64,000 bases of DNA from Paenibacillus_AR mesotrionivorans (GTDB lineage: Bacteria; Bacillota; Bacilli; Paenibacillales; NBRC-103111). The DNA is taken from assembly GCF_046098205.1 (NCBI RefSeq), contig NZ_JBJURJ010000028.1, positions 1-64,000 on the forward strand, read 5' to 3'. The notes under the pieces are model-generated. The model made no database searches and was not told the DNA's origin. It worked only from the letters and a program-made list of their open reading frames with translations. Shown one piece after another: positions 51,529 through 59,879 of the stretch (within the stretch, counting starts at the first letter, position 1; every line of letters starts with the position of its first letter). Both the position numbers and the translations under genes were made by a program.

Positions 51529-51560
51529 CAAAAAGAAAAGCCCCCCATGAGGGAGGCTCC
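51529..51560 (-). terminator. Terminator of the sigma/anti-sigma operon
   Basis: AGCCTCCC and GGGGGGCT form an 8-bp stem with a TCAT loop on the minus strand, followed by TTTTCTTTTT. Confidence 0.85.
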
Positions 51561-51600
51561 GGAATTGCAGAGATGTTGTTGTATAAGGCACCGGCAGCCG

Positions 51601-52572
51601 TTATTTGGCGGAAATCGGCTCTATCGATTCGGCCATTCTGATCAATTGGCTGTTATCCAGCTTCACGCCGGATTTCCCGGTCATAATGCTGTAGAGAACA
51701 CCGTCCTTCTCCCAGTCGATGGTCTTGCCTCCTATGATCACGGCATCAACTCCGCTTACCCGTACTTGCTCCACTTTATGCTCGGTGGACATGGCATAGG
51801 CGGTTTCCTCATCCGCCAGCCGTTCCTGGATATGGATGGTTTTGCCCGTAGCCGGGTTGAGATAATACACATCCAGGTACTTATCCCCCTTTTTGTACAC
51901 CTCAGCCCGGTCAAATACGAACCCCTCCGGCACATAAGCGGGCAGCCCTGCCTTAAAGGCGGTGTATTCCGGAATAACCGAGGCATCCTCAATCCGAATG
52001 ATTTCAGGAGCCGGTTCCGCCTCCATTTGCTTCCGGGTAATAATCTCCCCGTTGGTTACACCTGCTATTTCCTCACCCTCCGCGGTATAAAAGGGTTTTT
52101 CGTGCCCGGCCCACTCCTCTACGAGTTTACCGTCCTTGGTAAAAATTTTACCCTTCAACTCAGCAGGAAACGGCATGGTCTCCGGCCGGGTTTCCTCCAT
52201 TTGGGAGACGGTGATGTGTCCCAACGAGATGGTATGGACCACAGAACGCATCCAATCTCCGGCAAAGGAGGTGGGAGCAAGCAGCAGCACAGCCAGCAGG
52301 CAGGAAGTGGCGGCGATTGCACCGGTTCTCACGAGCCTCCACCGGGGAGTCCGCCGGAGGCTCGTGCTTCCGGGTTGAGCAGCCTTTAGGACGCGTTGCC
52401 GGACGGCATCCTTATGGCTTCCGCCAGTACGGACGGCTCCGGATAATGCCACCCCCAGCTCCAGCATATCGGTACATTCCTTGGATCTGTCAGCGGATGG
52501 CGGGACCTTGCCGCTTTCCAGACAGGCATCCAGCTCTTTTACAAAGTTGCGTATCCTTCTTTTTTCACTCAT
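51601..52572 (-). CDS. Membrane protein with DUF4367 domain, probable anti-sigma factor
   Basis: A 323-residue single-pass membrane protein. The N-terminal ~75 residues are cytoplasmic and should bind the sigma factor; a membrane helix lies at about 82-103 (GAIAATSCLLAVLLLAPTSFAG); the extracytoplasmic part ends with a DUF4367-like domain (GLPAYVPEGFVFDRAEVYKKGDKYLDVYYLN ... IDWEKDGVLYSIMTG). The gene overlaps the sigma gene by 8 nt, the usual layout of ECF sigma/anti-sigma pairs. No zinc-binding HxxxCxxC motif is present, so it is not a ZAS-type anti-sigma factor. Confidence 0.82.
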   Translation of the reverse strand: MSEKRRIRNFVKELDACLESGKVPPSADRSKECTDMLELGVALSGAVRTGGSHKDAVRQRVLKAAQPGSTSLRRTPRWRLVRTGAIAATSCLLAVLLLAPTSFAGDWMRSVVHTISLGHITVSQMEETRPETMPFPAELKGKIFTKDGKLVEEWAGHEKPFYTAEGEEIAGVTNGEIITRKQMEAEPAPEIIRIEDASVIPEYTAFKAGLPAYVPEGFVFDRAEVYKKGDKYLDVYYLNPATGKTIHIQERLADEETAYAMSTEHKVEQVRVSGVDAVIIGGKTIDWEKDGVLYSIMTGKSGVKLDNSQLIRMAESIEPISAK

Positions 52573-53158
52573 GGCAGCCCTTCCTCTCCAGCTCTGCTCT
52601 CAGTTTTTTCATGGACCGGTACAGCGTTACCCCCACATTGCTTTCGCTCATTCCGGCAAGCTTGGCAATCTCTCCGTTCTTGAGCTCTGCTCCGAACTTC
52701 AGCGCCAGAATGCTGCGCTCCTTCGGGTTCAGCACAGACATAGCCTGGAGCAGGCTGTCCTTCGCCTCCCCGGCAAGAGCCATAGCCTCGGGAGTTTTGC
52801 CGGCGGAGGCCGCATGTTTAATCGCCTCCAGCGAAAAAAACCTCCGTCTCCGCTGCTGCCGGCCATAATCATTGACGGCGTTCTTGGCGATAGCAAACAG
52901 CCACACCTCAAACGGTGCCTTATCCGCCCGGAAGGAAGCGAACCGGCCCATCACACGTTCGAACACCTGGCTTGTCAGATCCTCGGCCGTGTACTCGCAC
53001 GTTACCCGGTAGCGGATGTAGCGGAACACACGCTCATAATACAGCTCGAAGACCGCTCCGAAGGAGGCTTGCGGCGAACCCGCAGCATTGGGCCGTTCCG
53101 CGGCTGCTTCGTACATCTCCTCCGCAAGCGCCAGAGGTATGGTTTGCGGCTGTGTCAT
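52565..53158 (-). CDS. ECF-type RNA polymerase sigma factor
   Basis: A 197-residue sigma-70 family protein with only regions 2 and 4. Region 2 is FGAVFELYYERVFRYIRYRVTCEYTAEDLTSQVFERVM, region 4 is LNPKERSILALKFGAELKNGEIAKLAGMSESNVGVTLYRSMKKLRAEL. AAGGGAC precedes the ATG at 53158. It is co-transcribed with the DUF4367 membrane protein downstream. Target promoter unknown; autoregulation is likely but no -35 AAC-type motif was pinned down. Confidence 0.9.
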   Translation of the reverse strand: MTQPQTIPLALAEEMYEAAAERPNAAGSPQASFGAVFELYYERVFRYIRYRVTCEYTAEDLTSQVFERVMGRFASFRADKAPFEVWLFAIAKNAVNDYGRQQRRRRFFSLEAIKHAASAGKTPEAMALAGEAKDSLLQAMSVLNPKERSILALKFGAELKNGEIAKLAGMSESNVGVTLYRSMKKLRAELERKGCHE

Positions 53159-53325
53159 TCTTGTCCCTTCTTTCTGCTCGCGTCTCATCCTTGCGCTGTA
53201 TGTGCTTGAACCTCCGCGGCTTTAATGGCAGGGCGCCCTTTGCCAAAGCCGGCGGTTGTCCGTTTTCATACACCTGTTAATACGCCGGAGGTGGCATTTC
53301 ATTACACAACAGGAGTAAAAAAAAA

Positions 53326-53361
53326 GCAAAAAAGCGCTCCGCCCGTTAAGGGGGAGCGCTT
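53326..53361 (-). terminator. Terminator of rpmF
   Basis: AAGCGCTCCCCC and GGGCGGAGCGCTT form a 12-bp stem with a TTAAC loop on the minus strand, followed by TTTTTTGC and a further T run. Confidence 0.9.
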
Positions 53362-53380
53362 CATGCGCTAGGAAGCGAGA

Positions 53381-53554
53381 TTATTGCTTAATAATCTCTC
53401 TCTTCTTGTAAGTTCCGCAAACCTTGCACACCCGGTGCGAAAGTTTCAATTCGCCGCATTGGTCGCATTTAACCATGCCGGGGACTTCCAATTTGAAGTG
53501 AGTACGGCGCTTGTCGCGACGAGTCTTGGAAATTTTTCTAAAAGGGACTGCCAT
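53381..53554 (-). CDS. rpmF: Ribosomal protein L32 (bL32), zinc-binding form
   Basis: A 57-residue large-subunit protein, easily missed because of its size. It begins MAVPFRKISKTRRDKRRTH and contains two CxxC pairs (KCDQCGE and VCKVCGTYK), so it is the zinc-binding paralogue type. AAGGAGGTGGGAAC precedes the ATG at 53554. It follows yceD by about 50 bp on the same strand, the common yceD-rpmF pair, and is ended by a strong terminator. Confidence 0.96.
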   Translation of the reverse strand: MAVPFRKISKTRRDKRRTHFKLEVPGMVKCDQCGELKLSHRVCKVCGTYKKREIIKQ

Positions 53555-53601
53555 GTTCCCACCTCCTTCAACAAATTACCATCCATAATCGCCTGGAGCG
53601 C

Positions 53602-54108
53602 TTATTGCTTAAAAAAATCAGCCAGTCCCGCCAGCCGCGGATCAATGCTGTCATTGCTGCAGCCGCAGGGCTTCTCGTTGAGATTGGTCCCGCATTGGGG
53701 ACACAATCCCTTGCAGCCGGAGCTGCAGACGGGAGCCAGTGGCAATGCCAGCCACACCGCTTCTTCCACATAGGGATCCAGCGTAATGTGATCGTCCGTT
53801 ACCAGATGCACTTCGTCCTGATCTTCCTGGGGGACAGCGTCAGGCCGGGATGCGAACCGTTCCCGGAAGGGAACTGCAAGGGTCTCATCCACAGGGGTCA
53901 AACAGCGGGAGCATAGAGAGTGAACCTTGAAGCGGAGTGTTCCCTCCACCTCGGCCAATCCGCCTTGGGAATGGGCGCTAAGTTCGGCTTCCAGCTTGCC
54001 CACAATCTGAATGTCCTCGCGCCCGGTAAAAACACCGGAGAGATCGAAGACGCCCTTGAGCGCAACAGAAGCATTTTTTTGAGCTAATTCCCGGATGCTT
54101 ATCATCAT
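53602..54108 (-). CDS. ylbN: YceD/YlbN family protein (DUF177)
   Basis: A 168-residue protein of the DUF177 family, linked in bacteria and plastids to 23S rRNA accumulation. The central LCSRCLTPVDE and the C-terminal CSSGCKGLCPQCGTNLNEKPCGC are the conserved cysteine blocks; IDPRLAGLADFF closes the family signature. I start at the ATG at 54108 with GGGGTGA upstream (a second ATG follows directly); the frame above it runs through the promoter. It is co-transcribed with rpmF from a consensus promoter. Confidence 0.92.
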   Translation of the reverse strand: MMISIRELAQKNASVALKGVFDLSGVFTGREDIQIVGKLEAELSAHSQGGLAEVEGTLRFKVHSLCSRCLTPVDETLAVPFRERFASRPDAVPQEDQDEVHLVTDDHITLDPYVEEAVWLALPLAPVCSSGCKGLCPQCGTNLNEKPCGCSNDSIDPRLAGLADFFKQ

Positions 54109-54135
54109 TGTTATCACCCCAAACAAACAAAATTT

Positions 54136-54165
54136 ATTATATCGATTTTCAGTAGGTTTTGTCAA
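54136..54165 (-). promoter_or_regulatory. Consensus sigma-A promoter of ylbN-rpmF
   Basis: Perfect TTGACA (54165-54160) and perfect TATAAT (54141-54136) with an 18-bp spacer on the minus strand, about 28 bp before the ylbN start. Confidence 0.9.
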
Positions 54166-54259
54166 CGCCTCATTCAAGATTTGATAAGAAAAATGTGGTA
54201 TATTCTTTAAGTATGGCTAAAGGAACGGGATAAAATGCAATGTTAGCTGGAGGACCGTC

Positions 54260-55534
54260 ATGAAAACAGTCGGCATTATTGTAGAATACAACCCGCTGCA
54301 CAACGGGCATGTGCATCATTTTGAGGCTTCCAAGCAAGCCGCCGGGGCGGAATCCTGTGTGGCCGTGATGAGCGGGCATTTTTTGCAGCGGGGCGAACCC
54401 GCCGTCGTCAACAAGTGGGCCCGTGCCGAAATGGCCCTCCACATGGGCGCCGACGTGGTCATCGAGCTGCCGGTGGCCTATGCCTGCCAGCCGGCGGAAT
54501 GGTTCGCCTACGGTGCAGTCAGGCTCCTGGATGCCACCGGCGTGGTGGACGCGCTGTGCTTCGGCAGCGAGGAGGGTTCCCTGGAGCCGCTCTCCCGACT
54601 GGCCGGACTGCTCCACCGGGAGGACGCCGCTTTCCGCAGCCTGCTGCAGGAGGAGCTGAAGCAGGGCGCCAGCTATCCGGCTGCTTATGCCGCGGCTGTC
54701 CGCCGGTTCGGCATAGACAACGACGCTGACGGACCCCTGCCGCCCTTGGACCAGCCCAACACCATTCTGGGCCTTCATTACATGCTGGCGCTGCAGCGTC
54801 TGCAAAGCCCCATTATACCGCTGACATTACCCCGGCGGGAAGCCGGTTTCCATCAGGCTGACATTACGGGCACGTCCATTGCCAGCGCCACTGCCCTGCG
54901 CAAGCTTCTCTTCGGCACGGGCTGGAAGTCGCCGGACGAAGCGGCTTTAAGGGCCGTTGCTCCGTACGTGCCGGCTTATACGCTGGATATTCTCTTGCGG
55001 GAGCATGCCGCAGGGCGGGGCCCCTTATGCTGGGAGCATTACGCACGCCCCCTGTTCACCCAGCTGCTCTCCCGGCCGGAAGAGGAGCTGCGGCAGCTCC
55101 ATGAGGTTACCGAAGGACTGGAGCACCGGATCAAACACAGCTTGACCCAACTGCCTCCAGATACCGCCTCGCCGGTTGAATCGCTTCTGGATTTGCTTAA
55201 AACCAAACGGTATACCCGCACCAAGCTGCAGCGGATGCTCCTGCGGATTCTGCTGGGACACCCGCAGCAAAGCCTCAGCCGGGAGAGCCTGCAGGCCGGT
55301 CCTGCCTGCATCCGGGTGCTGGGCTTCAGTTCCAAGGGAAGAGCCCTGCTCAAGCGGATGCGCGTGACCGCCTCCCTGCCCGTTATTACCCGTGCTGCCG
55401 CCGCGGAGGACCCCGCTTGGCTCGGGATGGATATCCGGGCCGGCGCCGTCTACAGCTTGGGCTACCGGGAGCTGGATCCCTCCCAGTGGCAGCGGGACTT
55501 CACACAGCCTCCGCTGCAGTTGGACCGGGTGTAG
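54260..55534 (+). CDS. tmcAL: tRNA(Met) cytidine acetate ligase (TmcAL, YlbM)
   Basis: A 424-residue nucleotidyltransferase-like enzyme that acetylates the wobble cytidine of elongator tRNA-Met using acetate and ATP. The HIGH-like motif is in VEYNPLHNGHVHH (residues 9-21), followed by MSGHFLQRGEPA, VNKWARAEMAL and GADVVIELPVAYACQPAEWFAYGA. Length is normal. TGGAGGACCGTC precedes the ATG. It is divergent from ylbN-rpmF, as in B. subtilis. Confidence 0.94.
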   Translation: MKTVGIIVEYNPLHNGHVHHFEASKQAAGAESCVAVMSGHFLQRGEPAVVNKWARAEMALHMGADVVIELPVAYACQPAEWFAYGAVRLLDATGVVDALCFGSEEGSLEPLSRLAGLLHREDAAFRSLLQEELKQGASYPAAYAAAVRRFGIDNDADGPLPPLDQPNTILGLHYMLALQRLQSPIIPLTLPRREAGFHQADITGTSIASATALRKLLFGTGWKSPDEAALRAVAPYVPAYTLDILLREHAAGRGPLCWEHYARPLFTQLLSRPEEELRQLHEVTEGLEHRIKHSLTQLPPDTASPVESLLDLLKTKRYTRTKLQRMLLRILLGHPQQSLSRESLQAGPACIRVLGFSSKGRALLKRMRVTASLPVITRAAAAEDPAWLGMDIRAGAVYSLGYRELDPSQWQRDFTQPPLQLDRV

Positions 55535-55564
55535 AGCAGATTGGCCTCCCCTAGCCTACAGCCT

Positions 55565-56638
55565 TTAGCCCGCTGTCTTCGGCGGCAAACTTTCCAGGTA
55601 GGCAATAGCCTCCTGTAGGGTGCTTACCTCCACCACCTTCATGGACGTATGCAGCTTGCCGGCCTGCTTCTTGGCTTCACCTGCAGACTGTTCGTCCCGG
55701 GGCACAAACAGGATGTCCGCCCCTGCCTGGTGGGCGGCGGAGACCTTGTGGCGGGCGCCGCCGATGGCCCCGACTACACCTTGCGGATCGATGGTGCCAG
55801 TACCGGCGATGGTATACCCCCGGGACAAATCATCTGCCAGCAGCAATCCGTAGGTTTCCAGGGCGAACATGAAGCCTGCCGAAGGCCCCCCGATATCCCC
55901 TGCCTCCACGGTTACCGCGTCAGTCTGCGTGGTGGCCTGGACCGCCTTGCGGTCAGCCGTGACGATGCCGATCCCAAGCTTCCGGCCTCCCTCCACTGCT
56001 GTTGGCAAAGCCCGCAGGGTGAAGGATGCCTCCATCGCCACGCCTCCCCGCTTATAGGTAAGACGCACCGCATCCCCTTCTTTTTTACCCGCCAGAAGAG
56101 CATCCAGCTTGCTTCCCGCATCCACCGGAAGGCCGTCAGCCTTCAAAATCACATCACCCGGCTCCAACACTCCCTCTGCAGGCAATCCAACCGCCGTACT
56201 CAGCACCACAATCCCCTTGCTGGCGATAGTGTAGCCAATCCCTGCAGCCCGGTATGCGGCTTGTATAGCATTGGATTGGGAGGTCAGCATTACCTGGTGC
56301 TGGCGCTCCCCATACTCTTCCTCCGATTCCCCCGGCTGGCGCACGGAGGTTTGCCGGTGCACCTCGTAACCTCTGAAACGGGCCTCCACCATTTTGGCCA
56401 ATGTAGCATTGCTCACACCAACGGTGGTCAAAAGAAACCTGCCACTTTCCGGATAGCCGCCTCCCTGCACATGGACCATCCCCTGCAGATCGTCCGCTGT
56501 TCCCGGCTGGAAGATGTAGTATGGCAATGGAACAAATAATGTAACATAGCAAAATACCAACGCCAGAAATCCCGAAATAACGGCGCGTGCTGCATAAAGC
56601 GTCCGCCCGTTGTCCATCGTTTTCACGGCCGATCCCAT
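55565..56638 (-). CDS. sepM: SepM/YlbL family PDZ-Lon serine protease
   Basis: Membrane-anchored protease of about 357 residues. A membrane helix at the N-terminus (AVISGFLALVFCYVTLFVPLPYYI) is followed by a PDZ domain (GLPAEGVLEPGDVILKADGLPVDA) and a Lon-type S16 domain with the catalytic Ser in GDIGGPSAGFMFALE and Lys in GGARHKVSAAHQAGAD. The frame is open to 56842; ATGs at 56701, 56638 and 56617 all compete, and I take 56638 with GGGGGAAGG upstream. It converges with tmcAL and is divergent from ylbJ. Family members trim signal peptides or membrane proteins; the substrate here is unknown. Confidence 0.88.
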   Translation of the reverse strand: MGSAVKTMDNGRTLYAARAVISGFLALVFCYVTLFVPLPYYIFQPGTADDLQGMVHVQGGGYPESGRFLLTTVGVSNATLAKMVEARFRGYEVHRQTSVRQPGESEEEYGERQHQVMLTSQSNAIQAAYRAAGIGYTIASKGIVVLSTAVGLPAEGVLEPGDVILKADGLPVDAGSKLDALLAGKKEGDAVRLTYKRGGVAMEASFTLRALPTAVEGGRKLGIGIVTADRKAVQATTQTDAVTVEAGDIGGPSAGFMFALETYGLLLADDLSRGYTIAGTGTIDPQGVVGAIGGARHKVSAAHQAGADILFVPRDEQSAGEAKKQAGKLHTSMKVVEVSTLQEAIAYLESLPPKTAG

Positions 56639-56753
56639 TCCTTCCCCCGCCGGTGTCGTCAAGGCGGGCAGTGTTGGCCTAAGCAGGCTTGGTCTATTCA
56701 TCCTCCGAACGGCGTACATATGGTACAAACCCATGATCGGAAGGTGATTGCCT

Positions 56754-57980
56754 ATGCAATCGGGAAACAAACGCAGCCGCCAATACATGTATACCCTGTT
56801 CCTGGGCCTTGTGACCGCCGCTTTCGTCGTTTCGGTCATCACTTACCCCGAACAAGCCTTCCAAGCCTCCCTCTCGGGGCTCCGTCTGTGGTGGGATTGG
56901 GTGTTCCCTGCGCTTCTGCCCTTTTTTATCATGACGGAGCTGCTTCTGGGCTTTGGCCTTGTTCATGGTTTGGGTGTATTCCTGGAGCCGCTGATGCGGA
57001 GGGTCTTCCGCCTTCCCGGCTCAGGAGGCTGGGTGCTGGCGTCAGGTATTGCCGGCGGCTACCCCTTATCTGCTGACGCTGCGGCCAAGCTGAGCCAGCA
57101 GCACGGGGTGAGCTCCGCCGAAGCAGAGAGACTGGCGGCACTGGGCCACTTGGCCAATCCCATGCTGATTGTGGGTGTAGTGGGTGCAGGCTTTTTGCAC
57201 AGCCCCGAAAGCGGTATCTTACTGGCCATCATCCATTATCTGTCCGCCATTATGGCCGGCTTCTGCACGCGTCAGCGGGGTAAAGAAGCACCGCGTGCGT
57301 CCACTGTTCGCCTCCGCCGCCTTCCGCATAAGGCCCTCCGCGCCATGGAGGAAGCCCGCCTCAATGACGGCCGCGTTTTCGGCAAAATGCTGGGTGACTC
57401 CGTCACCCAGTCCATTTATGCCCTGCTTCTCATCGGCGGTCTGATCATGGCTTTTTCCGTAGCCGTGCGGCTGGCCGGGTTATTCCTGGGATCAAGCCCC
57501 GCCGCCCAGTGGTTCCTCCAGCTGGCCCCCGGCGTGCTGGAGCCCCATCTCGGCGCCTATGCATACAGCACAATCACCTCTTGGGCGCCTGCCCTCCGCG
57601 CGGCCGCCATCGGTGCCGCTTTGGCGTGGAGCGGTCTGTCGGTTCACGCCCAGGCAATGGGCTTCATGCAGCCTGCCGGGCTGCGCTACCTGCCCTTCCT
57701 CCGCTTCCGGCTGCTGCACAGCGCCCTTGCAGCGGTCCTTACTTTGCTGGTCTGGCAGCCCCTGACCGGCTTTATTCAAGGCACGGAAACGGTGTTTTCT
57801 CCGATTAACGGCTGGGAAACAGCCTCACGGCTGGGCGAAGCCTTCGGGCTGCGGGAGATGGGAGCCGTGTGGGGCGCATCTCTCATCCTGCTGGGGTTAG
57901 TGCTGGGTGTGATGCTCCTGCTCTCTTTGCTCATCCGGCTCTTGGAGCAGGCTGCCGCTGCGGGCCGGCGTCCCCGGTAG
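56754..57980 (+). CDS. ylbJ: Sporulation integral membrane protein YlbJ
   Basis: A 408-residue polytopic membrane protein with about eight helices and paired nucleoside-transporter-like (Gate) halves. GIAGGYPLSADAAAKL, LAALGHLANPMLIVGVVGAGFL and the C-terminal repeat-like segment are typical. YlbJ is made under sigma-E and needed for a mature spore cortex in B. subtilis. The ATG at 56754 has AAGGTGA 7 nt upstream; the TTG at 56748 overlaps that site. Divergent from sepM. Confidence 0.92.
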   Translation: MQSGNKRSRQYMYTLFLGLVTAAFVVSVITYPEQAFQASLSGLRLWWDWVFPALLPFFIMTELLLGFGLVHGLGVFLEPLMRRVFRLPGSGGWVLASGIAGGYPLSADAAAKLSQQHGVSSAEAERLAALGHLANPMLIVGVVGAGFLHSPESGILLAIIHYLSAIMAGFCTRQRGKEAPRASTVRLRRLPHKALRAMEEARLNDGRVFGKMLGDSVTQSIYALLLIGGLIMAFSVAVRLAGLFLGSSPAAQWFLQLAPGVLEPHLGAYAYSTITSWAPALRAAAIGAALAWSGLSVHAQAMGFMQPAGLRYLPFLRFRLLHSALAAVLTLLVWQPLTGFIQGTETVFSPINGWETASRLGEAFGLREMGAVWGASLILLGLVLGVMLLLSLLIRLLEQAAAAGRRPR

Positions 57981-58036
57981 CGGGACGGTGAAAGCCCCAC
58001 TCTTTTCTGCGCACGGTAAACAAACACGTTGAATCT

Positions 58037-58221
58037 CTAACGGACCACAGCGCCGTTATTTGCACCTAAAACGGAGTTGTGGAATTCTAACGGACAGCAG
58101 CGCCGCTATTAGCCCCGGCCCCTGCTCTTTCCGGTCATTTTAGCCAGAATAGCGGCTGTAGCCGCCGTTAGAATTTCAAAAGCGTCAAATCCGCGCCAAT
58201 AACGGCTGTGGCTTCCGTTAG
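58037..58221. repeat. Four (C)TAACGG...CCGTTA-type palindromes after ylbJ
   Basis: Copies at 58037-58060, 58087-58110, 58148-58171 and 58198-58221, the last two inverted relative to the first two; all have CTAACGG(A) on one side and (C)CG(T/C)TATT on the other around ACAGCG or its complement. A half copy is at 58253-58263. The segment 57981-58273 has no gene. The layout (spacing about 50 bp) recalls the array at 38937-39364 but the sequence differs. Confidence 0.88.
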
Positions 58222-58273
58222 CTCTTGAGCTCCAACGTTTGGTTCAGCCCTGACTTCCGTTAGCTCTTCCGCT

Positions 58274-58786
58274 CTACCGCTTGCGCAGCTCCTCGAACTT
58301 GGTCCGCAGGGCTTTCTCCACCACCTCCGGCACCAGATCCTCCACAGGACCGCCGAACATGGCCACCTGCTTGACCACACTGGAGCTCAGATAGGAATAT
58401 TGGGTGCTGGACATCATAAAGAACGTTTCAATTTCATCCGAAAGCTTCCGGTTTACGGATGCCATCTGCATCTCATATTCAAAGTCCGAAACTGCCCGCA
58501 GTCCTTTAATGATGACATGGGCGTTTTTTTTGTGGATATAATTCACCAGCAGATCATCAAAGCCGTCTATTTCCACATTGGGGATATCCCTGGTTACCTC
58601 TACCAGAAGCTCCATCCGCTGCTGCACCGTGAATAACGGGGACTTGCTGGCATTGTTCAGCACCGCCACAATCACCTTATCGAATACCTCCGCCGCACGG
58701 TGGATAATATCCAGGTGACCGTAAGTCACCGGATCGAAGCTTCCCGGACAGACAGCAATGGTTGGCTCATGCCCCAAACGTTTCAT
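58274..58786 (-). CDS. coaD: Phosphopantetheine adenylyltransferase
   Basis: Penultimate enzyme of coenzyme A synthesis, 170 residues. The nucleotidyltransferase signature is CPGSFDPVTYGH (T21-x-x-H24), then FVNRKLSDEIETFFMM and SSSVVKQVAMFGG in the usual C-terminal position. KGGATG-like AAAGGAG precedes the ATG. It follows rsmD by about 165 bp on the same strand, the usual rsmD-coaD pair. Confidence 0.96.
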   Translation of the reverse strand: MKRLGHEPTIAVCPGSFDPVTYGHLDIIHRAAEVFDKVIVAVLNNASKSPLFTVQQRMELLVEVTRDIPNVEIDGFDDLLVNYIHKKNAHVIIKGLRAVSDFEYEMQMASVNRKLSDEIETFFMMSSTQYSYLSSSVVKQVAMFGGPVEDLVPEVVEKALRTKFEELRKR

Positions 58787-58910
58787 CGAAATACACTCCT
58801 TTTTTCAGCCGCGTTTCTATGTAATCGTGCCGGGGCCTCATAACGGGGCATCCAGCAATGATCGAATATCGGAAATTCCCTACAAGCGCCTTAATCGGCT
58901 TCGGGGTTCC

Positions 58911-58949
58911 ATAACATCCTCCGGCCTGCGGCAGGGGCCGTGTTATTCG
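58911..58949. repeat. Second copy of the ptsI-end inverted repeat
   Basis: ATAACA and TGTTAT arms flank a CGGCCTGCGGC core, the same core and arms as at 11451-11495. It starts 5 bp after the rsmD stop codon on the minus strand, so both copies sit at gene 3' ends. Confidence 0.75.
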
Positions 58950-58953
58950 AAAC

Positions 58954-59541
58954 TCAGGATTCCATTCCTTGCGGCAAATCCTCGTGCTGATAATCATAAA
59001 TCGCTACGGCCGTCTCCCCATAAAGGGCGAGCTTGCGGCATACAAACGGACCGAAGGCCTCCGGATAACGGAAATCCGAAGCATGCTCCACCAGCACCAC
59101 CGCCTCCGGAGCAAGCAGCCCGAGGCTATGCATCTCCCCCATCAGCTTGTCCGCTGTTTTCATACGGTACGGAGGATCGAGAAATACCAGCGCAAAGCGG
59201 TTTTCGCTTTCCTTCTTGGCCAGCACCTTCAGCGCACGCTCCGCTTCATTGCGGTAAACCTCCGCCTCCTGCTCCAGCCGGCATGCCGCCAGATTCTCAC
59301 GGACCACGTCGATGCTCTTTTTGTCCATATCCACAAACACAGCCCGGTCCATCCCGCGACTCAATGCCTCAATCCCCAAACCGCCGGTACCGGCAAACAG
59401 ATCCAGGACTATCCCCCCGTCAAAATAAGGCCCGATCATGCTGAATATGGCTTCCTTCACCTTATCCGTGGTGGGCCGGGTTCCCATGCCGGGAACAGCC
59501 TTCAGATGCCGGCCCTTGGCCGTACCCGAAATGACTCTCAT
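58954..59541 (-). CDS. rsmD: 16S rRNA (guanine-966-N2)-methyltransferase
   Basis: SAM-dependent methyltransferase, 195 residues, for G966 of 16S rRNA. It begins MRVISGTAKGRHLKAVPG, binds SAM through VLDLFAGTGGLGIEALSRG and has the catalytic D-P-P-Y in FLDPPYRM. AGGAGCAAAATAAAG precedes the ATG at 59541; the frame extends upstream without homology. It is followed by coaD. Confidence 0.95.
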   Translation of the reverse strand: MRVISGTAKGRHLKAVPGMGTRPTTDKVKEAIFSMIGPYFDGGIVLDLFAGTGGLGIEALSRGMDRAVFVDMDKKSIDVVRENLAACRLEQEAEVYRNEAERALKVLAKKESENRFALVFLDPPYRMKTADKLMGEMHSLGLLAPEAVVLVEHASDFRYPEAFGPFVCRKLALYGETAVAIYDYQHEDLPQGMES

Positions 59542-59611
59542 CTTTATTTTGCTCCTATTCTTGAGAAAACTGAAGTGCCCGGCCGCATGCAGATGGCCAC
59601 ACTTTCGTTGC

Positions 59612-59782
59612 TTATCGTACCATATCCGTATCCATTTTCCCAAAAATATTCTTGCCGCTCCTGTATAACATTTCCTGCAGTGGCAATGCTATTGATATCG
59701 GCATCCCCGGATGCCGGTTAACCGTGTGAAGGATTATGCGACTTTTCTTCATAAGCCCTTCGTCCGGTTTCTCCTCTCCCAT
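59612..59782 (-). other. Possible small reading frame in the rsmD-rhomboid spacer
   Basis: The 338-bp gap between rsmD and the rhomboid gene contains a 56-codon minus-strand frame, beginning MGEEKPDEGLMKKSR. It has no clear ribosome site at its first ATG (a GAAGGG lies close to the second, at codon 11) and no family I recognise. I list it only so it is not lost; it may be non-coding. Confidence 0.25.
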
Positions 59783-59828
59783 GATGGGGTGATTGGCAAC
59801 AATTGCCCCGCTTGTTCTGGCTCATACA

Positions 59829-59856
59829 CACAAAAACCCTTGCGGGACAAGGGTTT
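59829..59856 (-). terminator. Terminator of the rhomboid gene
   Basis: AAAACCCTTG (59831-59840) and CAAGGGTTTT (59846-59855) form a perfect 10-bp stem with a 5-nt loop; on the minus strand it ends in TTTTTGTGTG. Confidence 0.85.
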
Positions 59857-59879
59857 TGTATGACTCGGAGGGCGCGCCG

